Shown: in pieces, positions 1-11,583 of the stretch
How positions within the stretch are numbered: the stretch's first letter is position 1
Layout: the number at the start of each line of letters is the position of its first letter
Source of the DNA: Hypoxylon rubiginosum
Lineage: Eukaryota > Ascomycota > Sordariomycetes > Xylariales > Hypoxylaceae
Assembly: GCA_902806565.1 (NCBI GenBank)
Contig: CADCXA010000051.1
Location: 186,001-250,000 of the forward strand
Reading direction: 5' to 3'
Length of the DNA stretch: 64,000 nucleotides
Translations under genes and position numbers: made by a program
Notes under the pieces: model-generated
Seen by the model: the letters and a program-made list of their open reading frames with translations, nothing else
Databases searched by the model: none
Told to the model about the DNA's origin: nothing

Positions 1-1752
1 AATCTACTTGAAAGTTACTTTACACATTCCATGTATACTTTTGCTGTTTGCGCAATATAGCGGGTACGTAAGTATTTATAATTTCCTTATATAAGTTATA
101 AATGCTTTCGTTACATCTTGTCTATCTTGCTACTTCTAGATAATAGTAATAAAGATACCTAGTATCGTATGTACTTTGATGTGAAACTTAGAAATCTTAT
201 AGCCTCATAGCAGGTAATGTATGAAACGCTAAATTGTCAGAATGACATGTGCTTGGAATATTAGGGTTGTTGAATATGGCCTTCATATCAGCTCTCTAAT
301 TCCTGAACCCTTAACCCCTTAGACGGGAACAACTCGTGCTAGTGCTAGTGCTAGTCTTGATAGGACGGTTATATTTAGAGGACAAAGATCCTTATAACCA
401 GATATGTATACATGTCGCCCTTTGCGGTCAGATTCATAGCTCCTTGCGCAACAACCTCATTGTTCCCGCGCCTTTCAGCTCCGCGCCGTATATCCTCGCC
501 AGCTACCTTGACATACTATCGCTCACTTACGAATCGTATTTAGAACTCTTAAACCCCCAAGTAGGATTCGTCATGTCAACCATGACAGACCTTGAGTTCT
601 CGCACGACCCGTGCGTCTGAAAGAAAGTAGTCGTCCAAGCTTTCTAGATGCTAACTCAAAGTGGCTGTATTATTAGGACGAATCTCGGAACTAGCATGCT
701 GAAGATGTTGAAAATGCTAGAAGGCTTTAACGACTTCGATGCCGCGAGGAACCCTTTCGAACCGTGTTTCCACTGGAAGTTAAAATGGCAGTAACACTGG
801 CAAAAGGGTCTGTGCCTACTTTCTAACGCCCGTTTGCTGTCCGTCAAATTTTATTGAAGGTCTAAAATTATCCTCAAATTATCCTAAACTTTCCTTCCGT
901 CAGATAGATCCGCTACCATGAGCCTTGTGGAGCGCCCCTATATCTCATAGGCATGTTGAACCTTCCTATATTCATCAAACATGCTACAATCTCGGCTTGA
1001 TTGTATATCTCCGGGGTACGATGGGCCATCTAGTCACCAGTACCTACCTCCTAATTATGGGATCATGTCTTGATTTCCTCCTACTATCCAAGGTAGCCCT
1101 ATTGTCTAGTGGAGAACAATAGTGAGTATTCTCATTGTCCGATAGGAAAACATCCTGAGTATCCACCTTAACCGTCTTTTCCTTAGGTTTATACAGGAAT
1201 TAGTGAATCATATAGTTTGGCCCTGAGGTCTAAGCGTGCCTGCGCCCGTGCGTAGGCGTGCTTCGAGATGCTCATTATCTATAAATATCCGCCATGTCGC
1301 GCTGGCCGTTTCCCTTTTCCGCCACAGATCTTCACTCCCAAGAGGCCCGTCATAGTTGAGAAACAAGACCTCATTCAACTCCATATTGCTTTGTGAATCT
1401 GTTCATCGGAAACAACCTACAGCTGCCCATTCCAGTGAATCCTCCGACACGAACTGGAATCGAACTGAATTGCTTTCAAGGTAATTTGATTATTCAAGCT
1501 TCACTTCTTGAAGTTAGGTCGATACCTTAAGCTATCAAAGCCCATATATATAGTAGGCCTCCAAGTCTTTATTTTCTACTTCATGATGTTTATCTAGTCC
1601 ATATCCCCCCGACCTATTCCTATTCCCGTTATTTATTCTGACATATCTTCTAAGGCTCCTCCAAGATCTGCTATTACTCTTTACTACCTCAGCCCGGTTA
1701 CTGCCGAAACAATACCCGTTCCCTTCATCCACCACGCTTTAGTCAAACCAAA
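1..1752. other. Intergenic, no gene recognised
   Basis: Only short open frames (under 95 codons) with no recognisable motif occur here. A tiny direct repeat of GTGCTA lies near 337-355. No tRNA-like fold or transposon end was seen. The last part is the presumed promoter of the first BTB gene. Confidence 0.5.
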
Positions 1753-2678
1753 ATGGACTCTAAGCCTGACCCCTGCTTGGACGCTTTCTTTCGTCGATAC
1801 TACAAGAGCCTGTCTCATAAAAGAAAGGCGTCGATGGTGAACGAAAAGACATACGAGGTAGAGCCTACGGAATGCAACGCCGCGTAAGTAATTGGATGAC
1901 TGGTTATGAAATACAGTAATTGCTGACTTGGACTTAGATCTGCCGATGTACGTGTCACATTAGAAGGGAAGATATTCTACTATTGGGACCTACATGCCAG
2001 CGTTGTAACCAAGTATAGCAACTACTTTCGGTTTGCTTTAGGCGGCGACTTCGAGGTAAATATTACTAACCCCCTTTCCCCTTCATCTCAGCTATATGTA
2101 TACCTAGCTAAACTGGCATTGAAAGACCGCCTCGGGAGCTATACAACTGGATAATATGGATTTCGACATCTTGTCGTTCATCATCGAGTGGATGTATCAA
2201 GGCTGTAAGTTCGCCCTGTCTGTCCGCTCCCTGTCTTATATTACGGTTTGCTGAACAATCAATCTCTCCAGGGGGGGTAGCGGCCCAGCAGGCAGTCAAC
2301 CTACGGGCGAAACACACAAAACTCGACTTGGATTTGGTGAACGTAGCGAGAATCCTACTAGCGGCGGATTACTTCGACATGCCATTGTTGTGCTTCGAAG
2401 CTCGCTACCAGATCATCTACGGACTCGCCCTCCTCGTTGTGTCTGTACCCTCTCTCCAATCCGGCCACCTATTATGCGTCAAGGAAAAGCCGTTCATGCG
2501 GGCGGCTGAAGTCCTACGTGCTCGCGGTGCTGCCTTGGGCATGGAGTTGGCGCGGAGCATCAAGGAATTCCTAAGGCGCTTGAGAGTGGCGGGATACGAT
2601 CGAACTGAGGCCATCAAGGCCTTTCAGCAAGTCTTTCCGGATGACTGCCCGGTTCTTGAGCTCGAACTGAGTTGGTAG
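1753..2678 (+). CDS. BTB/POZ domain protein, tandem copy A
   Basis: Spliced model: exons 1753-1883, 1938-2055, 2126-2204 and 2272-2678 (introns of 54, 70 and 67 bp, phases 2, 0 and 1), giving 244 residues. Residues about 45-110 read as a BTB fold: an ADVRVTLEG strand, a WDLHASVVTKYSNYFR helix pair, then the IQLDN-MDFDILSFIIEWMYQG segment typical of fungal BTB proteins. The remainder is helical and contains DYFDMPLLCFEAR. BTB proteins act as homodimer or Cullin-3 adaptor modules; no partner domain such as a zinc finger or Kelch repeat is visible, so the function is unknown. The ATG at 1753 is the first that opens the frame, and the in-frame TAA at 1885 lies just inside intron 1. Copy B, about 1.1 kb downstream, has the same exon plan, so the pair arose by local duplication. 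Confidence 0.82.
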
Positions 2679-3791
2679 TTATACGCCTGGGTAGATATCT
2701 TGGATAATAGAGCACAATGTTGGGAGCATACGACGACTCCGCGTTATTTTGGCAGAAGTACGTGAAGCAAGTTAGTGCTAACAATCATCGACTGGTCGAT
2801 TTCATGTTCTAAATATGGTACGGAGGGGATGTACGGAGGGAATGTTGCTCTCTTGTACTATCAGCGGGTTTGATGGTTTATTAGATGGCCTAAGCAATTA
2901 TTTTCGTCCGTCGAATTCGACATCTACTTGATGATATGCCTAGGTTAAGTTGGACCGGAAAAGCGTCTGTTATGGATCTATCACTGCTTGACCTGTTGGT
3001 CTGGGTGAACATGGGGATAGGCTAGTCTGGATAGAAGGGCTAGGCTCACTGAACATAAGTAGTCCTTCGTAGTTAAAGTCGTTGCTTAATTCACGAAATC
3101 TTTGTTCTTTTCGTGCCTTACTGGCTTGTATAGTGACGGGGATGTTATTTTATTTATTGCTTTGGACATGTATGCGTATAAACACTAAAACTACTACTAT
3201 AGAAGGGCAGTGGCAGACGGAGCTAGTGTTATTGCTCGATGCTGCGAGTCTAGGTAGCTCTGATATGAATAAATGATATGGCTAAGGTATCCAGGACCTA
3301 ATCATCTTTACCTTAAGTTCATAAGAAGTAGACACTGCACTTTGCCATGAATACCTAGTGCTGGATCATTAACAACAATGCACGAGCTGCGGGCCTGAAG
3401 ATATCTATTTTCATCGCCCTGACGATGTTTTCTTCTTTTCGAATACACTCACCAAGCACCTACACCGAACCCCAACCAAAATTTCACTGAACCCTTCAAC
3501 ACTTTCTTTCTGCAGCCCTTGGTTCTTCAAGTTTGACCCAATCTCGAGGATTATTCCCGATTCTGGGAAGGTCCTAATACTCCTACACGAAGTAAGTATT
3601 AACTTGTTTAGCCTCTATTTTTGATGATTACGCCCTACCTAGATATTTCTCTCTACATCGAACTATAGGCTAACTTATTCTCTTCTCAGGACTTCTACAA
3701 GTCTGGCCGCCATTCCCTGCTACGTTCTAGCTAGCAAAGTTTTCGCATTATCGCCGTTCCTTTTATCTACGAACACCTTAGACACGCCAAG
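2679..3791. other. Spacer between the BTB paralogues
   Basis: No convincing coding frame. Short open frames lack homology to the BTB genes. The 3' part is the presumed promoter of copy B. Confidence 0.5.
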
Positions 3792-4728
3792 ATGGACTAC
3801 TCGGATTACTTGTTAGGTCTTCAAGCCTTCTTCGACCATTACTACCAGGGGCTATCCAACTGGCGTCGGTCCCTCATGGTGGATAGTAGCATAGAGGACG
3901 TAGTGCGCACACTCTATCTTCCCTCGTAAGTAGTTAGACAACTACCTAGGTACCTAACGAGACGAGACAATTGCTGACTCGGACTAGTACTGCCGATACG
4001 TGCGTGTCAATCGAAGGCCACGAGTCTTCGTGGGATTTACATGCCGAAGTCCTCCGTAGATACAGTAATTTCTTCCGACGTGCCTTGGCTCGAAGCTTCG
4101 TGGTATATAAGTCTTACAATCCCCCGTATTGACAATATTACTAAACCCAGATTAGGGGAACACGACTATCGAGAACATAAATCTACACGGAGTAAACCCG
4201 GATATAATGAGCTTCGTCGCTTCTTGGATGTACAATGGCTGTAAGCTCCTCCTGTCCAATCGGTCCTCGAGCTGTACTATAAACTGTTCTAATTACTAAA
4301 CGCGGTGTCTGACAGGGAATTCGGCAGCCGCGAGAGTCTTTGGCTACACAACAAGCTTGCCGGTGGAAACGATGGCGATGATTCTGTTGCTAGGGGATTA
4401 CCTGGATATGCCGTTGTTGTGCTACGAGTCTCGTCACAGGATCATACAGGAGCTCGTTGACGTTGTCGTCTCGGTCGAACGCCAGCTCGCATTCAACTAT
4501 ATCCTGCGCTTGAAGCAAGCACCTTTCGTACGAGCGGCTGACATTTTGCATGATAGTGGTACTATCCTAGGCGAGGAACTGGCCCAGGGGATCAAGGACC
4601 TTTTCAAAGACCTGGAAGGCGTACATAATTTGAGAAGGGCCATCGAGGGCTTCATGAGAGCCTTTCCGGATGAAGACTGGATGCTCGAAGACCACTACTG
4701 GAGGTTAGCAAACTACAGTGAAGCATAA
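3792..4728 (+). CDS. BTB/POZ domain protein, tandem copy B
   Basis: Spliced model: exons 3792-3925, 3988-4102, 4156-4240 and 4316-4728 (introns of 62, 53 and 75 bp; phases 2, 0 and 1, identical to copy A), giving 248 residues. The BTB core reads TADTCVSIEG, WDLHAEVLRRYSNFFRRAL, then PDIMSFVASWMYNG. The C-terminal half aligns with copy A throughout (DYLDMPLLCYESR against DYFDMPLLCFEAR). The third exon was chosen at the acceptor ending at 4155 because it is the only one that keeps phase 0 and restores the BTB ending. The first two exons together are 249 bases in both copies. Intron 1 contains the TACCTAGGTA palindrome that recurs between genes in this window. Function is unknown. Confidence 0.82.
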
Positions 4729-5510
4729 GAGTATGGAATACAACGCCGGACTGCACAAAGGTGGAAATGTGGTCATGTCGGGGCGCTTGCAGTGCCTTGT
4801 TAGGGATGGATCATGGGACTGTGATAAAGGGTCACAATTCTAGTTTCCGTAGGTTATAAAACTGAGATTCAATTCGACAATACTCAGATGGGTCTACATG
4901 TAATTACGCCTTGTCCAAGTTCCTTAGTTCCAGTGCAATGCCGAAGGGAAGATACGAAGCCAGTGCTATACGTTCAATTTTAATATGATGTTGCTGGTAA
5001 AAAGTCTACCTAGGTAGGATGACATCGATTAAGGAGCTGACTAAATAATCCAAAAGATAAAAGGACATACCCCTTAGCCTGCTAGTGACGTCGTTCCCAC
5101 TCAGCTGGACACCCTCGATTGGGGAAGCTTCAAGGTCATTGGAGGCGTCCATAGCACACTAATCTACCTAGGTAGAGAGATAGGCGCATCCACACACCTT
5201 CTTACCTTCCCCTCTATTGGTGCACCCTCAGTTCTTACCCTATCTGCCTATGTAGGTAGGTAGTCGCCGCGACTATGCACTCAGCACTGCAGAACAGTTA
5301 GGAGTAGCGATGGTCTGGTCGTTTCACATGATAGGGTACTGATAGGATACTGATAGGATGCTATGCGCCACGAGAGTCCTACAGCTTCAATCCTACAATA
5401 TCAATGAACTCAGTTAATGCTGTCGAAAAGCCACCTACAAACACCCGCATAATCTATCATCTCAAATCCCTACCTACCTAATAGATAGATAACACTTTCG
5501 TACCTTCAAA
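4729..5510. other. Intergenic, palindrome-rich
   Basis: No coding frame recognised. It contains two exact TACCTAGGTA palindromes (5007-5016 and 5165-5174) plus relatives near 5250 and 5470 made of CTAC/GTAG steps. The 3' end is the presumed promoter and leader of the MscL gene. Confidence 0.55.
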
Positions 5511-6263
5511 ATGCCTAATCCGTGGGACTTTAATGAGGCGGCCATTCAGCGGGATGAGGAGCAGGAACAGCGGACCTTGCTGCAAGAGGGCGAACAGAAG
5601 GTCAACCGCATCTTCTCCGGCTTCATCGACTTCGCCTTTTCCGGTAACATTCTAGAGATTGCATTTGGTTTGATGTTGGTATTCTTCGTGCGCTATGCCA
5701 TAGGGACACGAACCATTAACTCTTGTCTCGACAGCCTGGCAACTTCGTTTACCGCCCTCACCACATCGCTTGTCAGCGATATACTTCTCCCGCCACTATC
5801 TGTCATCCTCCCGCTGCGGAGGAACATGAACGAGAAATTCGCGGTGCTAAGACCAGGGCCAAACTACGATAACGAAGGCGGCTACAACACGCTAGAGCAG
5901 GCACAAAACGATGGTGCCATTGTTCTAGCCTACGGGTATGGCCGATGGCAAGCCCTCATAGCTGACTAAACGGTCCATATGATTGACTCGATGCATGATA
6001 GTGTGTTCCTGAGCCGAATCGTCAACTTTCTGGGTATCGGCCTAGCACTCTACGGGCTGGCAAACTTATACCAATACCTATCGAAGGACCCTATCATCAA
6101 GCACAGCGTGAAATGTCGATACTGCAAGAAACGTGTCAGCTCCAAGGTCAGTGACTCGCCTCCTGCGCTACCTGGTAGAGGCTCGTCGGTCTGACCAATC
6201 TAGGCAATCCGGTGTGTGAATTGTACGAGCTGGCTCGATGGACGGGAAGAGCGAATGCGATGA
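5511..6263 (+). CDS. mscL-like: MscL-type large-conductance mechanosensitive channel
   Basis: Spliced model: exons 5511-5674, 5735-5935, 6002-6146 and 6204-6263, giving 189 residues. MscL forms a tension-gated pore that releases solutes on osmotic downshock. The first membrane helix is in GFIDFAFSGNILEIAFGLIL, followed by ATSFTALTTSLVSDILLPP. The short extracellular loop carries the fungal KFAVLRPGPNY segment. The second helix is VNFLGIGLALYGLANLYQYL. A cysteine cluster ends the protein (KCRYCKKR, then RCVNCTSW), as in fungal MscL and unlike most bacterial ones. Intron 1 (60 bp, donor GTTGGT) has no stop and is a multiple of three, so the unspliced frame stays open, but removing it restores the conserved GLILATSFT run. 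Intron 3 removal gives the final RCVNCTSWLDGREER. Whether it sits in the plasma or an organelle membrane cannot be told. Confidence 0.88.
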
Positions 6264-7135
6264 TAAGCGTCTCGTGGCGAATGAGATGATCGTCGGGGGC
6301 GCGAACGCCACTTTGTAGGTCCAGGCGCTTTAGATTGGTTCCTCGAGGTGCGGTTCATACAGTATTACTTTCTCCAACAAGCCCCCCAACATAAGATAGG
6401 GAGGCGTCTGAATATGCGAGCCCCTTTTATCGTACGCCTTGGGGTCGAGTATTCCGAAGCACCGCGTTAAGTGGTGGAAGTGGACGTGGTGTACAGATAG
6501 TAGGAAAGCGTCGGCATGCTCGGGATGACACTAGCAGGTGTATGCGGAGGCAGTATTCGTCCCATGGAAACTTGGGGGGCGTCGGGCGGAGTCTATCACT
6601 TCTCGCTATTGCATTGCATAATCCATCGCATAGAATGGGCGAACGATAGTAGTCGAGAGCTAGTCAATACAGACAATAGTTCTAGTTGAAAATTGTTGGA
6701 ATCTTGTGCGGACACTGAAACTTATAATCAAGGAAACGAAAATCTCGTTGTGACGTTGATGAAGGTCGACCGCATCACCGGTGGCTCCGGGAAAAGATCG
6801 GACGCAGGTGATTGGGGAGGCTGAATCGAAAATATGCGGGTGGCCGAGCTATGCCCGTTCAATCGGATAACTAGGAAAATGGGGAGTGCCACTTTTTACC
6901 AAGCTGGAACCAGAACTGCCAGACTCCTGTCGCCAGATAAGCTGATAAAGCACGGCCAAGTTTTAACCCTGTAGCGAACTCTGCGATGGATGATGTCATG
7001 TCTTAACAACTCATATACATACTCTGGTGCTGGACCGTCTCCCACGCCCAAAATGTCCCGGGCCCTGTCTACGTCGGCTCTTCTCCTATTACCAACCTTT
7101 TCTGGGGCGTATTGCGACTATCTCCTCAGACTATA
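6264..7135. other. Intergenic, no gene recognised
   Basis: No supported coding frame or repeat. It separates the MscL gene from the next membrane-protein gene, and its 3' part is presumably that gene's promoter. Confidence 0.5.
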
Positions 7136-8825
7136 ATGTCTAATGAGTCGCGTCCTCCAGCCTACGACCTGCCAACCCCGGCGGCGACTAGCCCCCCGCT
7201 GCTACAAGAACAACAACCAGAATACCAACAATCGCAGCGGCAGCTGAGACAGGCTCGACGTCAAGATGGAGACTCGGGACGCCGTCGTTCAAGTTCCGAC
7301 CCGACCGGTCAAAACCGGCAGCGACCAGGTATTGCTGTGATACGGCCTCGTAGGGGATCTGGCATGCCCGCGATACCAGAGTCTGCGAGACCGATGAGTA
7401 CTGCCGGCTTCAACGCACCAAATGGTCGCACGGAAATCGATGAGAATATCGCTGATATTCTTGACGTTATTGGTAAGAGACCTACTGGACACCGAGGTAA
7501 TAACCGGATAGATTGTTGACATCTCGTTGCAATGAACAGACCCCGAGGTGTCAACGCTGAATAGTATGACCAACATCCAGAATTCTCTGTTTGTGCCCTC
7601 GCTTGGAAGATTCATCAACCGGCGCCCGACATACCAGCTCTCCAAGACTCACGAACCCGCCATCGAAGAAGAAGATACCGAAGCAGTCCATGATCATTTC
7701 ACCTTCAACCATGCCGTCCTTCCCGATGGCGTGTACTTGGAAGGTTGGTCTGACCAGGACAAGGCCGAACTCGACGATTACATACGCCATATGCTGCATT
7801 CGCGGCGGTCCAAGTTTAAACGCAATATGAGGGCTTTCGGCAAATATGTTAGCAAACCACTGGGGTTCCTAGTGACGCTGTACGCGACGCTTATCACTCT
7901 GTTCGGTTTAGCCTGGGTATTGTTCCTGATCGGCTGGATCTATGTCGGCGAGGAGCAGCCCTACGCAATTAACGTTATAGACAACGTACTCGTGGCCTTA
8001 TTTGCCGTCGTTGGCGATGGCCTCGCACCTTTCCGGGCTGTTGATACGTACCATATGATCTATATAGCGCATTATCACCGCCTGACGTGGAAGCGGCGGA
8101 GAGAGCTGCACATGGCGAAACTGCGCGACAAGAACGACTTACCTACGAACGCCGACCTCGAGGCGGCGCGCGACGAGCTATCGGTCTTAACGCCGCAGCA
8201 GCAAGCGAAGCTCGTGCACCACCAGACCAAGTTTGCCAAATCGCACACATTCTATAAGCCGCACGAGACCAGGACCCACTTCGCGTTTCCGCTGAACTGG
8301 CTGGTAACTATCGTGACGCTGTTGGACATGCACTCGTGCCTGCAGATCGCCCTCGGCGCGACGACGTGGAGCATCGACTACCGGATCCGGCCGATGGCGC
8401 TGACGGCGACGATCCTGAGCTGCTCGATCGCCGTCAACATCACGGCGGGGATCCTGATCAGCATCGGCGGGCGGCGCACGCGGAAGAAGGACGTGGTGGA
8501 GCGCATGTTCCGGCAGGAGCTGACGCGCGAGGCGTTCGACAAGATCCGGTCGCGCGGCAAGAAGCACGGCGACACGGAGAAGCAGCGCCGCGCCGAGCGG
8601 GCCATCGAGCAGGGCCGCCGGAGCGAGGCGTACGAGCGCGAGCTCGAGGAGGACGCCATGCGCGGGGTGCCGCTGGGGAGGAGCAGCCGGAGCTGGGGCA
8701 GCAGCCGGAGCAGCGGAAGCGGCGGGAGCGGCAGGAGTGGCAGGAGTGGCAGAAGCGGCAGAAGCAGCAGGAAAAGTAAGGTCCCCGAGGAGGACGAGGA
8801 GGCAATATACCCACAGAAGGAATGA
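7136..8825 (+). CDS. Multi-pass membrane protein, DUF2985-like
   Basis: Spliced model: exons 7136-7472 and 7540-8825 (67-bp intron, phase 1), giving 540 residues. The ATG at 7136 is the first in frame. The N-terminal 110 residues are disordered (Pro, Gln, Arg and Ser rich). The middle has about four hydrophobic segments: one beginning KPLGFLVTLYATLITLFGLA, one around NVIDNVLVALFAVVGDGLAPF, one around WLVTIVTLLDMHSCLQIALG, and one around ALTATILSCSIAVNITAGIL. The GDGLAPFRAVDTYHM stretch after the second resembles the signature of the fungal DUF2985 family, whose function is unknown. A charged helix follows, then a tail of GRS/GSS repeats and a final acidic stretch. GC content rises sharply in the 3' half (after about 8050), consistent with codon bias rather than transfer. 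Family assignment is from memory and moderately sure. Confidence 0.72.
8700..8775 (+). repeat. Gly/Arg/Ser-coding short tandem repeat
   Basis: Near-identical 9-base steps of the type GGCAGGAGT encode repeated Gly-Arg-Ser near the C-terminus of the membrane protein. Such tracts change length easily by slippage. Confidence 0.75.
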
Positions 8826-9272
8826 TTTTTTTTGGCATATAAAGGCGGAATATACAATCTAATACAGCGGTTTTTGGATTTCAAGATCTTGAAGTGCGAG
8901 CAGACAAATTTTGAAATATAGAAGGCCCTTTTTGATGTGTGAAGGAATTGTAGGTAACCTAGACGATTACGTACGGACTTACGAGTAATGCTGACTGCCC
9001 AGAGTAGATGCCGGACGCCAAGTCTTCCTCCTTGCATATTCGGATGTTGGATCCGTCTAAGCACGTAGGAAAGCGATTCCGGCCGTAGTCATCTCGTCTT
9101 CTCTTCTCCCCTCTGATGGGTTCCGGCTAGCTGCTGGTAAAACGTTACCTCGCGTCTACCACTAGCATTCTATCGATGAGATCTAGGACTAGGGTTTTTC
9201 GTCCGAGAACGGCGGATATATTGGCCTTAGAGTAACCTACTTTTGGTATACGATATGAGCAGCATTCTCGTT
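8826..9272. other. Intergenic between membrane-protein gene and pseudogene
   Basis: No gene recognised. It contains the 3' flank of the plus-strand membrane-protein gene and the 3' flank of the minus-strand monooxygenase relic. Confidence 0.5.
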
Positions 9273-10627
9273 TCAAAAGGCCGAAGTTCTACCCCTTGGT
9301 TCGTCGTGTAAGATACTCATGCCACACCTTTGCCTGCCTCTCACGATAGTGTCTTGGCGGATTTCTGAGCATGACGAACCGCCTGAGGATATCTGCTCAT
9401 CTACCTTACCGACGAGCGTCTCCCACTTTGCAGCCCCCTCTTGCGACTCAATATCCTTGGGATATGGCAGCCCTAACTCCATGAGCGTACGGTTTTCGAA
9501 CATGTCCAGCCCGCATTTCCAGCCAGTTACGCACAAGATAGCGTCGCAAGGGAAATGCGTGTCATTCTTGTCGTCGAAGTACAGTTCGTTTCCGTTCAGA
9601 AGCCTTACGTCGCCGCGGTGGTCATGGACCTTCTCCGCGACAAGGGGCCAGAAATCTGTGAAGTGGCAGCCTCCAGCGGTTCCGTTCTGCCAGATTATAT
9701 TTGGAAATATTAGTATCTTCCATGGGTTGAATTAAGCAGCCCATTCATTGTCGCATTGGAGCTTTTCAAAGCCTTTGTTAGTCTTCTTTTCTCGATAACC
9801 AGCATACTTGCGCACTAAGTTATCAAGAAGTGAAAAAGTCTTACTCACGAGCTTCGCGCCTAGGTTGGTGCTATGGAGAAGCCACGTCCACCGTGATCGG
9901 TTGGGAATCAATGTCGGCAGCTGAATTGCCTGCGCCACTGACGGCAACATGCTTGACCGACTTGTCTTGGACGTCAGATTGGCCAAAGTCAATCGAATGG
10001 ATGATCTTCCCATAGAAATGCTCCTTGCCGGGGAGGTTGGACACATTGGGGACCGACGATTGGTCATTTGCCATCATGAGTCTCGAGGAGAACATTGATC
10101 GCTGAGATTTGCTACTTGTGTCGACGCACAGGAGTTGCTATTGGTTATTGACCTTCCTGATGGACACAACGTGAGTGTTGAACTATATTCTATCTTGCAG
10201 TGTCTGCCCGGCGTGACTCATGTTATGAACATAGTCTTTAAAATACTTTGTTGTTTACTTGGCACGAAGTCGCGCATGCAATCTTGGGCAGGTGGCTGTT
10301 CCATGGGCATATCGAAGAACTCGGCAATACCATGTGTCCATTATGTCCAAAAGCTGGGATAGATTCGTCCTATACCTAGAAAATCAGAGAATAGCACGGG
10401 CCGAGGCTTCATATCTCGTACGCTCGTTCCATATTCCTCCCACGCAGTAGTCGCGCTCCAGAATGGCTAGCCGTGTCTCCGGATGCGCCTGAAGCAGACG
10501 CTGCACTGCAATGATTCCACCGAAGCCCACAGAGTCGTCAGTCGTCTATCATACAGATCAGAACTAGAAACAAACTTGCGCCTATGGCGATGACGTCGAA
10601 GTTGACAGCGTCCTTTGCGGGCAGCAT
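9273..10627 (-). pseudogene. Flavin-containing monooxygenase pseudogene
   Basis: Reading the minus strand from the ATG at 10627, the pieces of an FAD/NADPH monooxygenase appear in the correct order but in changing frames. They are a broken Rossmann start (NFDVIAIGA, then FGGIIAVQRLLQ and LAILERDYCVGGIWNER), a middle part (GAGNSAADI, the NADPH-binding glycine motif, after SVPNVSNLPGKEHFYG), and a C-terminal part with the ATGWK-like CVTGWKCGLDMF. Disabling changes are visible. In-frame TAG codons lie at 10183-10185 (after QDRI) and 10138-10140 (after VNNQ). There is a frame change after GAGNSAADI around 9950, and a stop just before the NPWKILIF stretch near 9735. The expected intron near 10560 lacks a proper acceptor. 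The TAG codons fit G-to-A changes such as Trp to stop. Living members hydroxylate or oxygenate small molecules and are common in secondary-metabolite clusters. Confidence 0.8.
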
Positions 10628-11332
10628 AGTGGCGGTGTGTGTGTGGGATAAGTCCGAGGGCGATCGTGGGGAGAGAAGTCAATGAAGTGTCAGGGGTAAG
10701 TGACTTGAGCTGAACTCAACATTCACCAATTACCGCAAAGAAAAGAAAAGCCATGGACCATCTACAAGTCGATAACAGCTACCTAGTTTCTACCAACCAA
10801 CTAGAAGATGTACGCCCACCAGGCATTGGTGTATGCAAGAAGCCCCCCTCCCGACGGCCTACAATACGAGAATCAAGGCCAGTGCCAATTTCGTTATATA
10901 AAAAAAGGTACAGCGGGGTAGGTACCACCCTAGCCTATAAGACCGGTAAGTATCAGCTCGAACTGTCTTGAGAGTACCTAGGAGGTACCTAGGAGACACA
11001 TTCAGTTTCGTTATATCATCAGTTTTTTAGAGCTAAGATACAGAATTTACCGGCGACAATACAGAAAATGTTCGATATAAAACTCATACGAGGTTTATGA
11101 AGCAACGAGACTCGACAGGTAGCAAGGTTGATCAACACGAATACCGCAGAAGACGCGGTGTGATTTCTACGATAATAGTTCTTACTGTTTCCGGTAACAT
11201 GTTGCGCTGAAGCTCCATTGGTAGGGCTGACGATGTGGAGCCGTTGTATCCTTCGTCCAGGGTTCATTCAGGGGTTGATGGGTGCCGAACCATGCTAAAA
11301 GACGGCAATTGGCCTGACTTACCACAGCGAAC
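10628..11332. other. Intergenic left of the transposon
   Basis: No gene recognised. It contains the former promoter side of the dead monooxygenase. Two TACCTAGGAG steps lie around 10976-10995. The right edge ends in GATGTG (11333-11338), the left target-site duplicate of the transposon. Confidence 0.5.
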
Positions 11333-11338
11333 GATGTG
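11333..11338. repeat. Left target-site duplication GATGTG
   Basis: GATGTG abuts the left inverted repeat and is repeated exactly at 16096-16101 next to the right inverted repeat. Flanking bases differ, so the duplication is exactly 6 bp. Confidence 0.75.
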
Positions 11339-11380
11339 TACGGTGTCCCACAGGGGTTTAACGGAAATAACTCGAATTTT
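11339..11380 (+). repeat. Left terminal inverted repeat
   Basis: Begins TACGGTGTCCCACAGGG and contains GGAAATAACTCGAATTTT. It matches the reverse complement of 16054-16095 at 35 of 42 positions, with mismatches at positions 2, 3, 7, 8, 18, 20 and 24. Confidence 0.85.
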
Positions 11381-11583
11381 TACTTATACACCCACGCCCA
11401 TAGTATGAAAAGTAGTACACTTTAAATGCACATATTTCATAAGGTGATATTAGGGATTAAACAAACCTGAGCTTACAATTAAACGTACATACTCGCTTAT
11501 AAAAGCCCACACAATCCTATTTTTACTTGTACAAGCTTCTACAGATTTATCAACACTTTTTTGAAGCAAAACTATCATTCACA

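Noticed and set aside
336..620. 94-codon open frame near the left edge
   Set aside because: No motif, no ATG-led conserved look and no neighbouring exons; not reported as a gene.
5675..5734. MscL stretch 5675-5734 as coding sequence
   Set aside because: It reads open but inserts 20 residues that break the conserved GLILATSF run right after the first helix; splicing restores it.
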